A stretch of DNA of 34,217 bases from Oscillospiraceae bacterium (GTDB taxonomy: Bacteria; Bacillota; Clostridia; Oscillospirales; SIG627), in the NCBI GenBank assembly GCA_015064635.1, contig SVRV01000027.1, forward strand, positions 1-34,217, in the 5' to 3' direction. Below the pieces are notes generated by a model that was not told the origin of the DNA, ran no database searches, and saw nothing but the letters and a program-made list of their open reading frames with translations. Positions 1 through 7,459 of the stretch are shown here, piece after piece. Position 1 is the first letter of the stretch. Each line of letters opens with the position of its first letter. The translations under genes and the position numbers were made by a program.

Positions 1-52
1 TAGAAATCGCATTCTTCATATGTTTTCTCATCAAATTTACAATATACAATAA

Positions 53-76
53 TGCGATCGAGTTTCCTCGACCGCA
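53..76. terminator. Strong hairpin near left edge, possible terminator
   Basis: Two 10-base arms (53-62 and 67-76) pair with one mismatch around a TTTC tetraloop. A T-rich stretch begins about 13 bases after the stem rather than directly after it, so this is only a possible terminator for a plus-strand gene left of the window. A short open frame runs through it, but a stable hairpin inside it argues against coding. Confidence 0.4.
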
Positions 77-210
77 CTATTCAATTCTTTTTAACCTTTT
101 TTACCCCAACTATTGACAAAGAGCCTATTTATCTTGAAGGACCGCCACAACATAAAGATAAAAGCAAATTTATCACACAGATTATTGCAATAATTGAATA
201 AAAAAGAATG

Positions 211-250
211 AGCCTCTAAGGATTTACTCTCCTTGGAGGCTTTAATTTTT
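211..250. terminator. Rho-independent terminator
   Basis: A 12-base stem (211-222 with 230-241, one G-T pair) around a 7-base loop is followed by a T-rich tract to 250; an A-run precedes it, so it could work on both strands. No convincing gene is seen between the left edge and this point, so the gene it serves probably lies outside the window. The stretch 251-440 shows only A+T-rich DNA with no gene or RNA that I can support. Confidence 0.75.
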
Positions 251-440
251 ACTCAATAATTCTTTTGCAAAACAAAATGCAACACCTGCCTGTATCTATA
301 ATTTATACACTTAAAAATATAAATCAAACAAACAAGTATTGCATTTCACTTTACAATTGAGATTTAAGCTAAGCAATTTGCCAAATTCTACAGATATACT
401 TGTTAAATCGAATTATAGCACAGCTACCTGTCCATTAATA

Positions 441-465
441 GGTTCAAATCCCTTCCTATAATTCA
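441..465 (+). repeat. Degenerate tRNA 3'-end remnant (T-loop to acceptor)
   Basis: The stretch reads GGTTCAAATCC followed by an acceptor-like tail and then, a few bases on, a hairpin terminator (471-498). The T-loop signature GTTCAAAT is intact but there is no complementary 5' half upstream and the CCA end is not preserved. I read it as a decayed 3' end of a plus-strand tRNA gene. Its layout, facing a minus-strand tRNA-fMet 3' end across a shared terminator, is the same as at 1606-1700. Confidence 0.4.
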
Positions 466-470
466 AAACA

Positions 471-498
471 AAAAAGACATCCAATTGGATGTCTTTTC
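471..498. terminator. Bidirectional terminator between convergent tRNA 3' ends
   Basis: A perfect 7-bp stem (476-482 with 487-493) with an AATT loop is flanked by an A-run on the left and a T-run on the right. It is placed to serve the minus-strand tRNA 3' fragment at 503-525 and the plus-strand remnant at 441-465. It resembles the terminator at 1641-1670 in stem sequence and position. Confidence 0.8.
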
Positions 499-502
499 GT
501 TT

Positions 503-525
503 TGGTTGCGGGGAGGGGATTTGAA
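503..525 (-). repeat. Displaced tRNA-fMet-like 3' end (T-loop, acceptor, CCA)
   Basis: Read on the minus strand the stretch starts at the T-loop (TTCAAAT), continues through CCCCGCAA and ends in an encoded CCA, directly followed by a terminator. It matches the 3' end of the complete initiator tRNA at 1677-1754 except for two bases, including the A at position 72 that marks initiators. No 5' tRNA half precedes it: instead the sequence upstream is the conserved 27-bp block 529-555. It is therefore a tRNA 3' end separated from its gene, as seen at an integration junction. Confidence 0.7.
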
Positions 526-528
526 AGG

Positions 529-555
529 CCCTTCCGAAAATAAGTCGCCTTGTGC
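529..555 (-). repeat. 27-bp conserved block, copy B
   Basis: This block is identical, in reverse complement, to 10211-10237. On the minus strand it reads GCACAAGGCGAC, then ACTTATTTTCGG and ends in AAGGG. It stands 3 bases upstream of the tRNA 3' fragment at 503-525, as its partner stands 8 bases upstream of the tRNA-Pro 3' copy. It follows the amidohydrolase stop codon by about 30 bases. An exact 27-base match cannot be chance in a window of this size. Confidence 0.85.
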
Positions 556-587
556 ATTTTGGCTTGTTGCACCGAAAAAGATATCCC

Positions 588-1364
588 CTAATTAAATGCT
601 TTTGGAAACAAGCTTATTGCGTTCTTCCATAAAATGTTTTCTTTCTCTTCCAAAAGGAGAGATGACAGGGCAATTCTGCCAAATTGAAAACCAAATGCAT
701 AGGTATCTGTCCCAAAAAGAATTTTTTGGGAACCGACACAGTTTACAGCATATTCAACAATATTGTTCCGTGAGCTTGCCACGCCCGAAGTATCCGTGTA
801 AATATTATCGTGAATAGCATTAGCAATTGCATTAATATGTTCTACGGAGCCAAGATGCGCAATGATTAACTTCATATCCGGATATTTGTTTGCAAAGACA
901 GGCATTTCTGCAATGTGTTGGGGGTGCATTAAAACAACAATCTTATACTTATTTGCAAAGCAAAAGAGTTCGTCTGCGTAATCTAAAATGTTATATCCAT
1001 GAGAATCCGGATGTATTTTAATACCCAAAACTTTGGGATGCGATAACATTTTTTCTGCTTGCTTATAGGTTTCCTTTTGCCTTGGGTCAATAACCACCCA
1101 CTGATATACCCACTCTTTATGATCTATTAGTTTGTATAAATATTCATTTTCTTTCACGATACATTCCTTATGCTCAAACACAGATGCAAAGGTAGACATA
1201 CCAACCTGTGAAACGTCCGCATTGTGATATACCGACTCAATAAAATCAATTTCTCTAATATGGACTTCGTCTTCCGGACAATCAAATATTGAGCCGTGAT
1301 TAAAGTGAGAATGTATATCAATCGGTCTGTGTGTAAAATCAGGCAGAAAAAAATTATTACACAT
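588..1364 (-). CDS. Amidohydrolase family protein (TatD/amidohydrolase-2-like)
   Basis: The protein looks like a metal-dependent hydrolase of the amidohydrolase superfamily (amidohydrolase-2 type); the substrate cannot be told. Seen: the N-terminal HxH metal motif (DIHSHF, near residue 16), GIKIHP mid-protein with its candidate lysine ligand, a histidine in LMHP, IIAHLGS, and the C-terminal FGTDT aspartate. At about 258 residues it is near the short end of the family. The start is uncertain: an in-frame TTG at 1382 gives six more residues, but a possible promoter (-35 1409-1414, -10 1387-1392) would start transcription about there, so I prefer the ATG at 1364; neither has a good ribosome site. 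It is a lone gene lying between two copies of a tRNA-fMet 3' end (503-525 and 1677-1699), which suggests it is cargo of an inserted segment. Confidence 0.8.
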   Translation of the reverse strand: MCNNFFLPDFTHRPIDIHSHFNHGSIFDCPEDEVHIREIDFIESVYHNADVSQVGMSTFASVFEHKECIVKENEYLYKLIDHKEWVYQWVVIDPRQKETYKQAEKMLSHPKVLGIKIHPDSHGYNILDYADELFCFANKYKIVVLMHPQHIAEMPVFANKYPDMKLIIAHLGSVEHINAIANAIHDNIYTDTSGVASSRNNIVEYAVNCVGSQKILFGTDTYAFGFQFGRIALSSLLLEEKENILWKNAISLFPKAFN

Positions 1365-1386
1365 AATAGCACCAACTTTCAAATCA

Positions 1387-1414
1387 ATTATATTTTATCA
1401 TTGTAATTATACAA
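1387..1414 (-). promoter_or_regulatory. Possible promoter of the amidohydrolase gene
   Basis: On the minus strand TTGTAT (1409-1414) and TATAAT (1387-1392) are 16 bases apart. The -10 is perfect, the -35 is weak, and the region is A+T-rich, so chance resemblance is possible. Confidence 0.4.
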
Positions 1415-1521
1415 TAATAAGAAATCAACTACCTTCGGGTTATCTTTTTAAGGCGTTGTCTTAAAAAAGCCTCTTGCGTTGTCCCGAAAAAGCTTTAGGC
1501 TTACGCATTTCCTCACTGTTT

Positions 1522-1608
1522 TTCGAGTCCTGCCCTTTCAAAAAAGAAAAATAGTTCGGCTCCGTCAAGCCGTCGCCGGCGGCGCTCGTCCGCGCCGCAA
1601 CTGATGGG
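1522..1608 (+). repeat. Insert bounded by duplicated T-loop sequence, GC-rich and structured
   Basis: The 12-mer TTCGAGTCCTGC occurs at 1522-1533 and again at 1609-1620. The second copy leads into a proper tRNA acceptor end with CCA; the first runs into unrelated sequence. Between them lies an A-rich tract and then a strikingly GC-rich segment (about 1561-1600) with overlapping complementary blocks such as GGCGGCG and CGCGCC. This looks like a short element inserted at a tRNA T-loop with the target duplicated. An open frame on the other strand (1461-1649) is a by-product of this repeat, not a gene. Confidence 0.45.
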
Positions 1609-1631
1609 TTCGAGTCCTGCTCTACCCACCA
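1606..1631 (+). repeat. tRNA 3' end without a 5' half (plus strand)
   Basis: The segment contains GGGTTCGAGTCC, an acceptor strand TCTACCC, discriminator A and an encoded CCA (1629-1631), directly followed by a hairpin terminator. No anticodon or D arm lies upstream: the preceding sequence is the GC-rich block described above. The amino-acid identity cannot be told. It is the third tRNA 3' end in the window that starts at the T-loop with foreign sequence before it. Confidence 0.6.
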
Positions 1632-1640
1632 AAGAAAAGA

Positions 1641-1670
1641 AAAAGCCATCCCGGTTGGGATGACTTTTTT
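1641..1670. terminator. Bidirectional terminator for convergent tRNA ends
   Basis: The stem CCATCCC / GGGATG (arms within 1645-1664) with a GGTT loop is preceded by an A-run and followed by T6. It lies between the plus-strand tRNA 3' fragment (ending 1631) and the minus-strand tRNA-fMet (ending 1677) and can stop transcription from both sides. Confidence 0.85.
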
Positions 1671-1676
1671 CTTTTC

Positions 1677-1754
<78 letters not shown>

Positions 1755-1770
1755 ATATAGATTTTAAAAG

Positions 1771-1859
1771 TGGTGCCGGAAACCGGGCTTGAACCGGTAC
1801 GGGATTTTCATCCCACGGGATTTTAAGTCCCGGGCGTCTGCCAATTCCGCCATTCCGGC
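1771..1859 (-). tRNA. tRNA-Leu (TAA)
   Basis: On the minus strand a 7-bp acceptor stem (GCCGGAA with TTCCGGC), a Leu-type D-arm (GGCGGAATTGGCAGACGC), an anticodon loop with TAA, a long class-II variable arm (GGGATGAAAATCCC) and an encoded CCA can be read. The 89-base length including CCA is normal for tRNA-Leu. It is the first gene of a two-tRNA unit with tRNA-fMet, driven by the promoter at 1889-1917. Confidence 0.95.
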
Positions 1860-1874
1860 ACATATATCGGTCTC

Positions 1875-1908
1875 CCGAGTGCCTATATATAATAACACAG
1901 GCACTCGG
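1875..1908. promoter_or_regulatory. Perfect 10-bp inverted repeat around the tRNA promoter -10
   Basis: CCGAGTGCCT at 1875-1884 and AGGCACTCGG at 1899-1908 are perfect inverse complements with 14 bases between. The arms cover the start point and the -10/-35 spacer. It could be an operator, or a remnant stem of an older terminator; the T-run (TTTT at 1909-1912 region, short) is weak for the latter. Confidence 0.5.
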
Positions 1909-1917
1909 TTTTGTCAA
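1889..1917 (-). promoter_or_regulatory. tRNA-Leu/tRNA-fMet promoter
   Basis: On the minus strand a perfect TTGACA (1912-1917) is followed after exactly 17 bases by TATTAT (1889-1894). Transcription would start near 1881, about 20 bases upstream of tRNA-Leu. The -10 box lies inside the loop of a perfect inverted repeat listed separately. Confidence 0.85.
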
Positions 1918-1998
1918 GTGTTTATCGGCTTTTTTTATAAAATAATTTTTATTTGCTTTAAAATTTTGTCGAGTAAAACAGAATTATATACAATTCGC

Positions 1999-4377
1999 CT
2001 ATCCTTTTTTTAGTTTTGCATATGTACCCATAAGCTTTTTAGTTCCGCAGCTATCAAATGCAATTTCGTACAACGTATCTGCGCCCATTGGTTTTTTCAG
2101 GGTTATCATTCCCTTTCCAAAAATCGGATGAACGACAACATCGCCGATATTAAATGCATCGTGTGGTGTGCGCGGTTTGTTGGGCTTCACAGGCTCCGAT
2201 TGAGTGTCAGCTTTCTGTGACCCCGGAGCAAAGCGTTTTGCAAAGCTGGTTACGTTTGCAAAGCGTTGTTGCTCGTTTATGTTGTTTATAAGATTTAATG
2301 GAATTTCTTTAAAGAATCTTGAGGTTCTGTTAATCGCAGTTCTGCCAAACATCAAACGTTCTGATACATTTGTAACTACCAGTTTTTCTCTGGCACGTGT
2401 GATGGCAACATACATAAGCCTTCTTTCTTCTTCGATTTCTTCATCGGTATTCATGGACATCGAAGAAGGTATAATATTTTCTTCCATACCGGGAAGAAAG
2501 ACAACAGGAAACTCAAGCCCCTTTGCGCTGTGAATTGTCATGAGTACAACTGCATCTGCATCTTTGTCATAGCCGTCAACATCGGCAACCAATGCAACTT
2601 CCTCGAGAAATCCGCCCAAATCTCCTTCCGGGTTATCTTCGTTATACTTTATTGCGTTTGATATAAGTTCGTTTATGTTATCTAAACGTTCACGACCATC
2701 TTCAATTGAATTCCGTAGCATTTCCACGTATCCGGAATCGTAAGCAACCTTCTTGATGAGTTCGCTTATCGGATGTGTCAGCATAGCTTCACGGAAAGAC
2801 TCAATGAGCTCCGAAAATGCAATTAATTTCGAGGCGCTTTTTTTCAGCGCCGTGTAGTTATCTGCACTTCTTATTACATCGTAAACAGATATATTGTCCG
2901 CTGATGCAATTGTCTTTACTGTCGCAATTGTCGAGTCCCCTATTCCCCTTTTGGGAAGATTTATAATTCTTTCAAGTTTAACCGTATCATGCGGATTAAC
3001 TATAACAGAAAGATAAGAAACGATATCCTTGATTTCTTTACGGTCATAGAATCTGAGACCTCCGAGAAGTCTGTGAGGAAGTGCCGACTTGGACATTGCA
3101 ATTTCAAGATTGTTTGACTGTGCATTTATTCGATAAAGGACTGCAAAATCTCGGTAGGTATACTTCCCGCTCTTTACGTATTCATTTATTCTGTCAACGA
3201 TATATCTTGCCTCAGAATCCTGATTATCAAGCTTGATATAGTCTATCTTTTCTCCCTCTGACGTCTGTGTCCAAAGGACTTTGCCTTTTCTGCCTTCGTT
3301 ATTTTCAATAACAGCATTGGCAGCGGCGATTATATTGCCTGTTGAGCGATAATTTTGTTCAAGATACACCACTTTAGCATTTTTGAACTGTGTATCAAAA
3401 TCCAGAATATTTCTAACAGTAGCACCTCTGAATTTATAAATGCTCTGGTCATCGTCACCGACTACCATAACATTTTCGTATTGACTGCAAAAAAGTCTCA
3501 TAAGTTTTAGTTGTGCACCATTAGTATCCTGGTACTCGTCAACAAGAACATATTTGAATCTTGTGCTGTACTTTTCCAAAACATCAGGAGCATTCTCGAA
3601 AAGTCTGATTGTAAGACAAATTATGTCATCAAAGTCAACAGCATTGAATTCCTGAAGGGCCTTTTGATACTTTTCGTATATAGCAAATATAGTTTTCTCT
3701 CTGAAGTCCTCACTGAAAGCTTCCTCTGAATCGGGATAAATTAGATTGTTTTTCATTTTGGAAATAGAAGACAGGACTGCTTTGGGAGCAAACATCTCAT
3801 CATCCAAATCCAATTCTTTGATAATATTCTGTATAAGCTTCTTGGAGTCATCAGTATCATAGATATTAAAATTAGCATTATAGCCGATACGTTCAATATG
3901 CTGACGAAGTATTCTCACGCACACCGAATGGAACGTTCCTGCCCAAATATCTCTTGCACGCTCTCCCAAAATAGCTTCAAGACGGGATTTCATCTCATTT
4001 GCTGCCTTATTGGTAAATGTAAACGAGAGAATCTCCCAAGGCGAACATGGATTTCTCTTGAAGTTTAGCAATAGTTCTTTAAGCTGTTCTTGAGGAATAT
4101 TGTTAATGTTTGAATAAATTTGCTCAAACGTTGAAACAAGACCTTCGTTTATGCCGGGAATTTCTTCACTGTCGTAATAAGCGTTTCCAAAATCAATTAT
4201 ATGTGCAATTCTGTTAACAAGAACTGTTGTCTTTCCGCTACCCGCACCGGCAAGAACCAAAAGCGGTCCATTAACAGTAAAAACAGCTTCCTTTTGCTTA
4301 TCGTTGAGACGCGGATAATACGCCTCAAACAATTTTCTTTTTATATTTTGATATCTTCTATTAAGTTCTGAACTCAT
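1999..4377 (-). CDS. pcrA: ATP-dependent DNA helicase PcrA (UvrD/Rep family)
   Basis: A superfamily 1A 3'-5' DNA helicase acting in repair and in clearing recombinase from DNA. Seen in order: Q-motif DKQKEAV, Walker A GAGSGKT (residues 44-50), FTFTNKAANEM (Ia), VDEYQDT (Walker B), VVGDDDQSIYKFRGA (III), QNYRSTGNI (IV), MTIHSAKGLEFPVVFLPGMEE (V), YVAITRARE (VI), and a C-terminal FNIGDVVVHPIFGKG segment typical of the PcrA RNA-polymerase-binding Tudor-like tail. At 792 residues it is longer than the usual 720-740, mostly owing to about 45 extra residues between motifs I and Ia (about residues 63-110). It is last in a four-gene unit; its ATG overlaps the SDR stop by one base. Confidence 0.97.
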   Translation of the reverse strand: MSSELNRRYQNIKRKLFEAYYPRLNDKQKEAVFTVNGPLLVLAGAGSGKTTVLVNRIAHIIDFGNAYYDSEEIPGINEGLVSTFEQIYSNINNIPQEQLKELLLNFKRNPCSPWEILSFTFTNKAANEMKSRLEAILGERARDIWAGTFHSVCVRILRQHIERIGYNANFNIYDTDDSKKLIQNIIKELDLDDEMFAPKAVLSSISKMKNNLIYPDSEEAFSEDFREKTIFAIYEKYQKALQEFNAVDFDDIICLTIRLFENAPDVLEKYSTRFKYVLVDEYQDTNGAQLKLMRLFCSQYENVMVVGDDDQSIYKFRGATVRNILDFDTQFKNAKVVYLEQNYRSTGNIIAAANAVIENNEGRKGKVLWTQTSEGEKIDYIKLDNQDSEARYIVDRINEYVKSGKYTYRDFAVLYRINAQSNNLEIAMSKSALPHRLLGGLRFYDRKEIKDIVSYLSVIVNPHDTVKLERIINLPKRGIGDSTIATVKTIASADNISVYDVIRSADNYTALKKSASKLIAFSELIESFREAMLTHPISELIKKVAYDSGYVEMLRNSIEDGRERLDNINELISNAIKYNEDNPEGDLGGFLEEVALVADVDGYDKDADAVVLMTIHSAKGLEFPVVFLPGMEENIIPSSMSMNTDEEIEEERRLMYVAITRAREKLVVTNVSERLMFGRTAINRTSRFFKEIPLNLINNINEQQRFANVTSFAKRFAPGSQKADTQSEPVKPNKPRTPHDAFNIGDVVVHPIFGKGMITLKKPMGADTLYEIAFDSCGTKKLMGTYAKLKKG

Positions 4378-5093
4378 TATATTACAAATCCACCATTCAC
4401 ATTTAGTACTTCGCCCGTTATAAATTCTGCCGAATCATTTGCGAGAAACCACACGGCATCTGCAATATTTTTCACACTTCCGATACTCCCAAGGGGCGTT
4501 TCTTCGGCGATAGCTTCTATTTCGGCATCTGAATACTCTTTCATCATATCCGTATTAATTGCACCCGGAGCGACGGCATTTACTCGTATATGAGACGGTG
4601 CAAGCTCCTTTGCAAGTGACTTGGTGAAGCCGATAAGCCCTGCTTTTGAAGCTGAATAAGCTACTTCACAAGACGCTCCTGTAACTCCCCACATCGAAGA
4701 AATATTTATAATACTACCGCTTGAATTCCGCAAAAATATCGGAATTACTTCTCTGGATGTATAAAAAGCAGAGGTTAAGTTGGAATCAATTACTTGCTGC
4801 CAATCAAAATCACTCATATCTTGTAAAAGTCCGGAAAAAGAAACCCCCGCATTATTGACAAGAAGGTCAACATTTCCAAATTTATCAATCACTTTTTTAA
4901 CTGCAGCTTTAACGTCTGCAGAATTGCGGACATCACATTGAATAGAAAAAGCACCGAATTTTTCTTCAATCTCTTTTGCTTTTTCATCACTTGAAAGATA
5001 GAAAAAAGCTACATTCCAACCTTCATTGGCGAATCTTTCAACGCAAGCTCGTCCTATTCCACGAGTGCCGCCAGTTATAATAACCGTTTTCAT
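4377..5093 (-). CDS. SDR-family oxidoreductase (FabG-like)
   Basis: A classical short-chain dehydrogenase/reductase, closest in look to 3-oxoacyl-ACP reductases; 238 residues is normal. Seen: the cofactor loop TGGTRGIG (7-14), NNAG (80-83), catalytic Ser133 in NISS, Tyr146 and Lys150 in YSASK, and the C-terminal GEVLNVNGGF. The residues after the second strand (FYLSSDEK) suggest NADPH could be used, but this is inference. There are no acyl-carrier or fatty acid genes nearby, so its substrate is open. It overlaps the upstream beta-subunit gene by ATGA and pcrA by one base, so the three are translationally coupled. Confidence 0.9.
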   Translation of the reverse strand: MKTVIITGGTRGIGRACVERFANEGWNVAFFYLSSDEKAKEIEEKFGAFSIQCDVRNSADVKAAVKKVIDKFGNVDLLVNNAGVSFSGLLQDMSDFDWQQVIDSNLTSAFYTSREVIPIFLRNSSGSIINISSMWGVTGASCEVAYSASKAGLIGFTKSLAKELAPSHIRVNAVAPGAINTDMMKEYSDAEIEAIAEETPLGSIGSVKNIADAVWFLANDSAEFITGEVLNVNGGFVI

Positions 5094-5629
5094 ATTTTGT
5101 TCCTTTTAAAAATATCATTGCCAAATGAGTCTATTGCACAAAAAACAGGCATATCCTTAACCGTAAGTTTTTTTACAGATTCACAACCAAGCTCGGGAAA
5201 TGCTATAACCTCACAAGAAGTTATACAACTGGAAATATACGCTCCTGCACCACCAACGGCGCAAAGATACAATGCACGGTTACGTACTATCGCCTCTATG
5301 ACAGCATCGCTTCTACATCCCTTTCCTATCATGCAGGAAAGTCCCAAATCAAGAAGCGTAGGTGCAAATTTGTCCATCCTTGACGAGGTTGTCGGACCAC
5401 ACGAGCCTATAACCGTTCCCGGACGTGCTTCGGTAGGACCCGCATAGTAAATAGAGGCTCCCTTTATATCAAAAGGAAGCTCTTTTGAATCATTAATTAA
5501 CTCAAGCATTTTTTTGTGAGCGGCATCTCTTGCTGTATAAAGCACACCACTCAAAAACAGCTCGTCACCCGCGTGAATATCAGTAATTATTTTCTGAAGT
5601 TCTTGCAGATTACAATAGATTTTACTCAT
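5090..5629 (-). CDS. Class I fumarase / tartrate dehydratase beta-type subunit
   Basis: This is the C-terminal (beta) domain type of iron-sulfur hydro-lyases such as two-subunit class I fumarase or L(+)-tartrate dehydratase, 179 residues as expected for a separate subunit. Seen: LSGVLYTARDAAHKKM, IYYAGPTEARPG, IGSCGPTTSSRMD and IGKG, all typical family blocks. The beta subunit does not hold the cluster and needs an alpha subunit, normally encoded next to it; here the neighbours are a DivIVA-like gene and an SDR, so the partner must be elsewhere or absent. Its start overlaps the end of the DivIVA-like gene by 8 bases. Fumarate versus tartrate specificity cannot be told. Confidence 0.9.
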   Translation of the reverse strand: MSKIYCNLQELQKIITDIHAGDELFLSGVLYTARDAAHKKMLELINDSKELPFDIKGASIYYAGPTEARPGTVIGSCGPTTSSRMDKFAPTLLDLGLSCMIGKGCRSDAVIEAIVRNRALYLCAVGGAGAYISSCITSCEVIAFPELGCESVKKLTVKDMPVFCAIDSFGNDIFKRNKI

Positions 5630-6128
5630 TATCTTTTACACCTATTTTTGCAATTGTCTCATCGAGAGAGGACGTGAGCTTCTCGATTAAGGTCATAAAC
5701 TCGACCTTTGTTGTCTCAATTATTCTCTTGTTTTCAGCAGCAGCCATTCTCCTTGTTTCCTCAGCCTCTTTTATCATTCTGTCGGCTTTTTCCTCGGCGA
5801 TTCTTACCTTTTCCTTGGATGTATACTCTGCCTCAAGCATTATGTCCGCATATGTACCCTGCATAGTTTCATACTTTTGCGCTTTCTCTTCATTGGCAGA
5901 TCTATCAGCAATAAGCTGCTTTACTTCTTCCTCAAGTTGAGCACAGCGCTTTTGAGCATTTTCAAGCTCATCGCTCAAATGCTTGGTTTCTTCCTGAGAC
6001 TTTCTAATAGTGTCATTTAAACTGTTAACACGTTCAACTTGTTCTCTGTTGAGTTTTTCTATAAAGCTTATTACATCGCTTTTGTTGTATCCTGAAAAGG
6101 AAGTTCTGAAATAAATTTCGTTTGGCAT
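5622..6128 (-). CDS. DivIVA-domain coiled-coil protein
   Basis: The N-terminus FRTSFSGYNKSDVISFIEKLNRE matches the short membrane-targeting module of DivIVA/GpsB-like proteins; the rest is a long charged coiled coil (about residues 25-150) rich in Glu, Lys and Ala. Members act in polar or septal localisation. The start chosen is ATG 6128, with GAAAGGA 8 bases upstream and a consensus promoter just before it; the longer in-frame start at 6200 would lie upstream of that promoter. It leads the operon with the hydro-lyase subunit, SDR and pcrA, a mixed set without an obvious shared pathway. Confidence 0.85.
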   Translation of the reverse strand: MPNEIYFRTSFSGYNKSDVISFIEKLNREQVERVNSLNDTIRKSQEETKHLSDELENAQKRCAQLEEEVKQLIADRSANEEKAQKYETMQGTYADIMLEAEYTSKEKVRIAEEKADRMIKEAEETRRMAAAENKRIIETTKVEFMTLIEKLTSSLDETIAKIGVKDNE

Positions 6129-6167
6129 TTTACTAATCCTTTCGACTTTATACTTTGTCTTTGTAAC

Positions 6168-6196
6168 AGTATACCACAAATATTTGATTTTGTTAA
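6168..6196 (-). promoter_or_regulatory. Promoter of the divIVA-like/pcrA operon
   Basis: On the minus strand TTAACA (6191-6196) and TATACT (6168-6173) are separated by 17 bases. The predicted start is about 33 bases before the ATG at 6128. It fixes the choice of start for the first gene. Confidence 0.75.
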
Positions 6197-6223
6197 GCAT
6201 ATTTTTAATTTTTTGGTGGAAAT

Positions 6224-7459
6224 ATGATAGAACTTATAAAAAATGTGCTCTGGAGCCCCTTAACTGTAATAAATATTTTGCTGCTAGGCTTGTTTATTAT
6301 AGTCAAAACCCATTTTTACACGGTAATAAAGTTACCGAAAATTCTAAGCGACACTGTATTTTCTATTAAAAATAACAAAAGAGCCTTCAGTCTTATGTGC
6401 ACATCACTCGGAGGTACAATAGGCGTCGGAAACGCTATTGGTGTTGCCGGGGCCATAACCGAAGGTGGTGCAGGGGCAGTGTTCTGGATGGCAATAGCAG
6501 GCTTCATCGGCATGGCAATAAAATATGCAGAAGTATATTTATCAATGATTTATAATGGTCCGATTATGTACATAGAAAAAGGAATAGGTTCAAAAATTCT
6601 CTCGCATATTTACGCTATTATGTGCATATGTGTATCTCTTGGCATGGGAAATATGGCACAAACAATGTCTGCAACAACGGCAGTACAAGGTATTATTCCT
6701 TTTAATCAAAAAACAATTGCGCTAATTTTTGTGTTATTTTTTCTTTGTGTCGCAAAAGACGGTATAGAAAAGATAAGAAAATTTTCTGAATTTGCAGTCC
6801 CGCTCGCATCTTTGCTTTACATTCTTATGCTTTTCGCAATCCTTTTTCGCCATAGAATTTATTTACATGAAGCAATTAAAACTATTTTAAACGGCTCGGG
6901 AATTGCAGCCGGCTTTAAGTGGGCATTGATAAAAGATGGGATAACAAAAGGATTTTCAAAAGCAGTATTTTCTTCCGAAGCAGGGCTTGGAAGTGCCGGA
7001 TTTTCCCATACGGAAAGTTATTCCGAGCCAAAAGAACAAGCTAAGTGGGCGGTTATAGAGGTTTTAATAGACTGTATGATATGCATAATGACGGCGCTTG
7101 CAATTATTGTATCCGAAAAGCAAGTAATTCACCTCCCCGAGTCGTACATTACACGTGGCGTCTTCAGGCTGTCTTTTGGTGCTTTGGGGGAAGCTGTATT
7201 TGGTTTTTCAATGCTTATTTTTGGATTCGCGAGTATAATTTGCTGGTACTACAACGGGGTATGTGCAGTAAAATATATTTGTAAAAGTAAAACTACAACA
7301 AAATTATACTGTGTTATATTTGCTATTGTAATATTCTTATCATCTTTTGTTAGAGACGGTTTTATTCTAGATATATCGGATATTGCCAATGCACTTATGT
7401 TGATTGTAAATATATGTGCTTTATGGGTATTAGTTTTAAATAATTCATTGACCTTTTGA
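6224..7459 (+). CDS. Sodium:alanine symporter family (AGCS) transporter
   Basis: An inner-membrane amino-acid/sodium symporter of the AGCS family, which carries alanine or glycine. Seen: the signature GGTIGVGNAIGVAGAITEGG (about residues 64-83), SLGMGNMAQ, FSSEAGLGSAGFSH and about ten hydrophobic spans. At 411 residues it is somewhat shorter than the usual 440-480 and has short loops and a short N-terminus. It is divergent from the divIVA-like operon, with only about 95 bases between the start codons, and its ribosome site (GGTGG) is modest. Its last bases contain the promoter for the next gene. Confidence 0.92.
   Translation: MIELIKNVLWSPLTVINILLLGLFIIVKTHFYTVIKLPKILSDTVFSIKNNKRAFSLMCTSLGGTIGVGNAIGVAGAITEGGAGAVFWMAIAGFIGMAIKYAEVYLSMIYNGPIMYIEKGIGSKILSHIYAIMCICVSLGMGNMAQTMSATTAVQGIIPFNQKTIALIFVLFFLCVAKDGIEKIRKFSEFAVPLASLLYILMLFAILFRHRIYLHEAIKTILNGSGIAAGFKWALIKDGITKGFSKAVFSSEAGLGSAGFSHTESYSEPKEQAKWAVIEVLIDCMICIMTALAIIVSEKQVIHLPESYITRGVFRLSFGALGEAVFGFSMLIFGFASIICWYYNGVCAVKYICKSKTTTKLYCVIFAIVIFLSSFVRDGFILDISDIANALMLIVNICALWVLVLNNSLTF

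Noticed and set aside
4-201. Open frame at the left edge ending in a plausible-looking C-terminus
   Set aside because: It runs through a strong hairpin at 53-76, has no ribosome site and matches nothing I recognise; at most a decayed fragment.
1430-1443. ATAACCCGAAGGT on the minus strand resembles the 3' half of an fMet anticodon arm
   Set aside because: Only 13 bases match a typical initiator tRNA, and the complete gene here differs at one of them. Too short to list, although it lies between the fMet copies.
1461-1649. 62-residue minus-strand frame
   Set aside because: It is the antisense translation of the tRNA 3' end (WWVEQDSN) and the GC-rich insert. A spurious frame over a repeat.
6200-6200. 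Longer start for the DivIVA-like gene
   Set aside because: It would begin upstream of the -35 box at 6191-6196; the conserved DivIVA start and a good ribosome site fit 6128.
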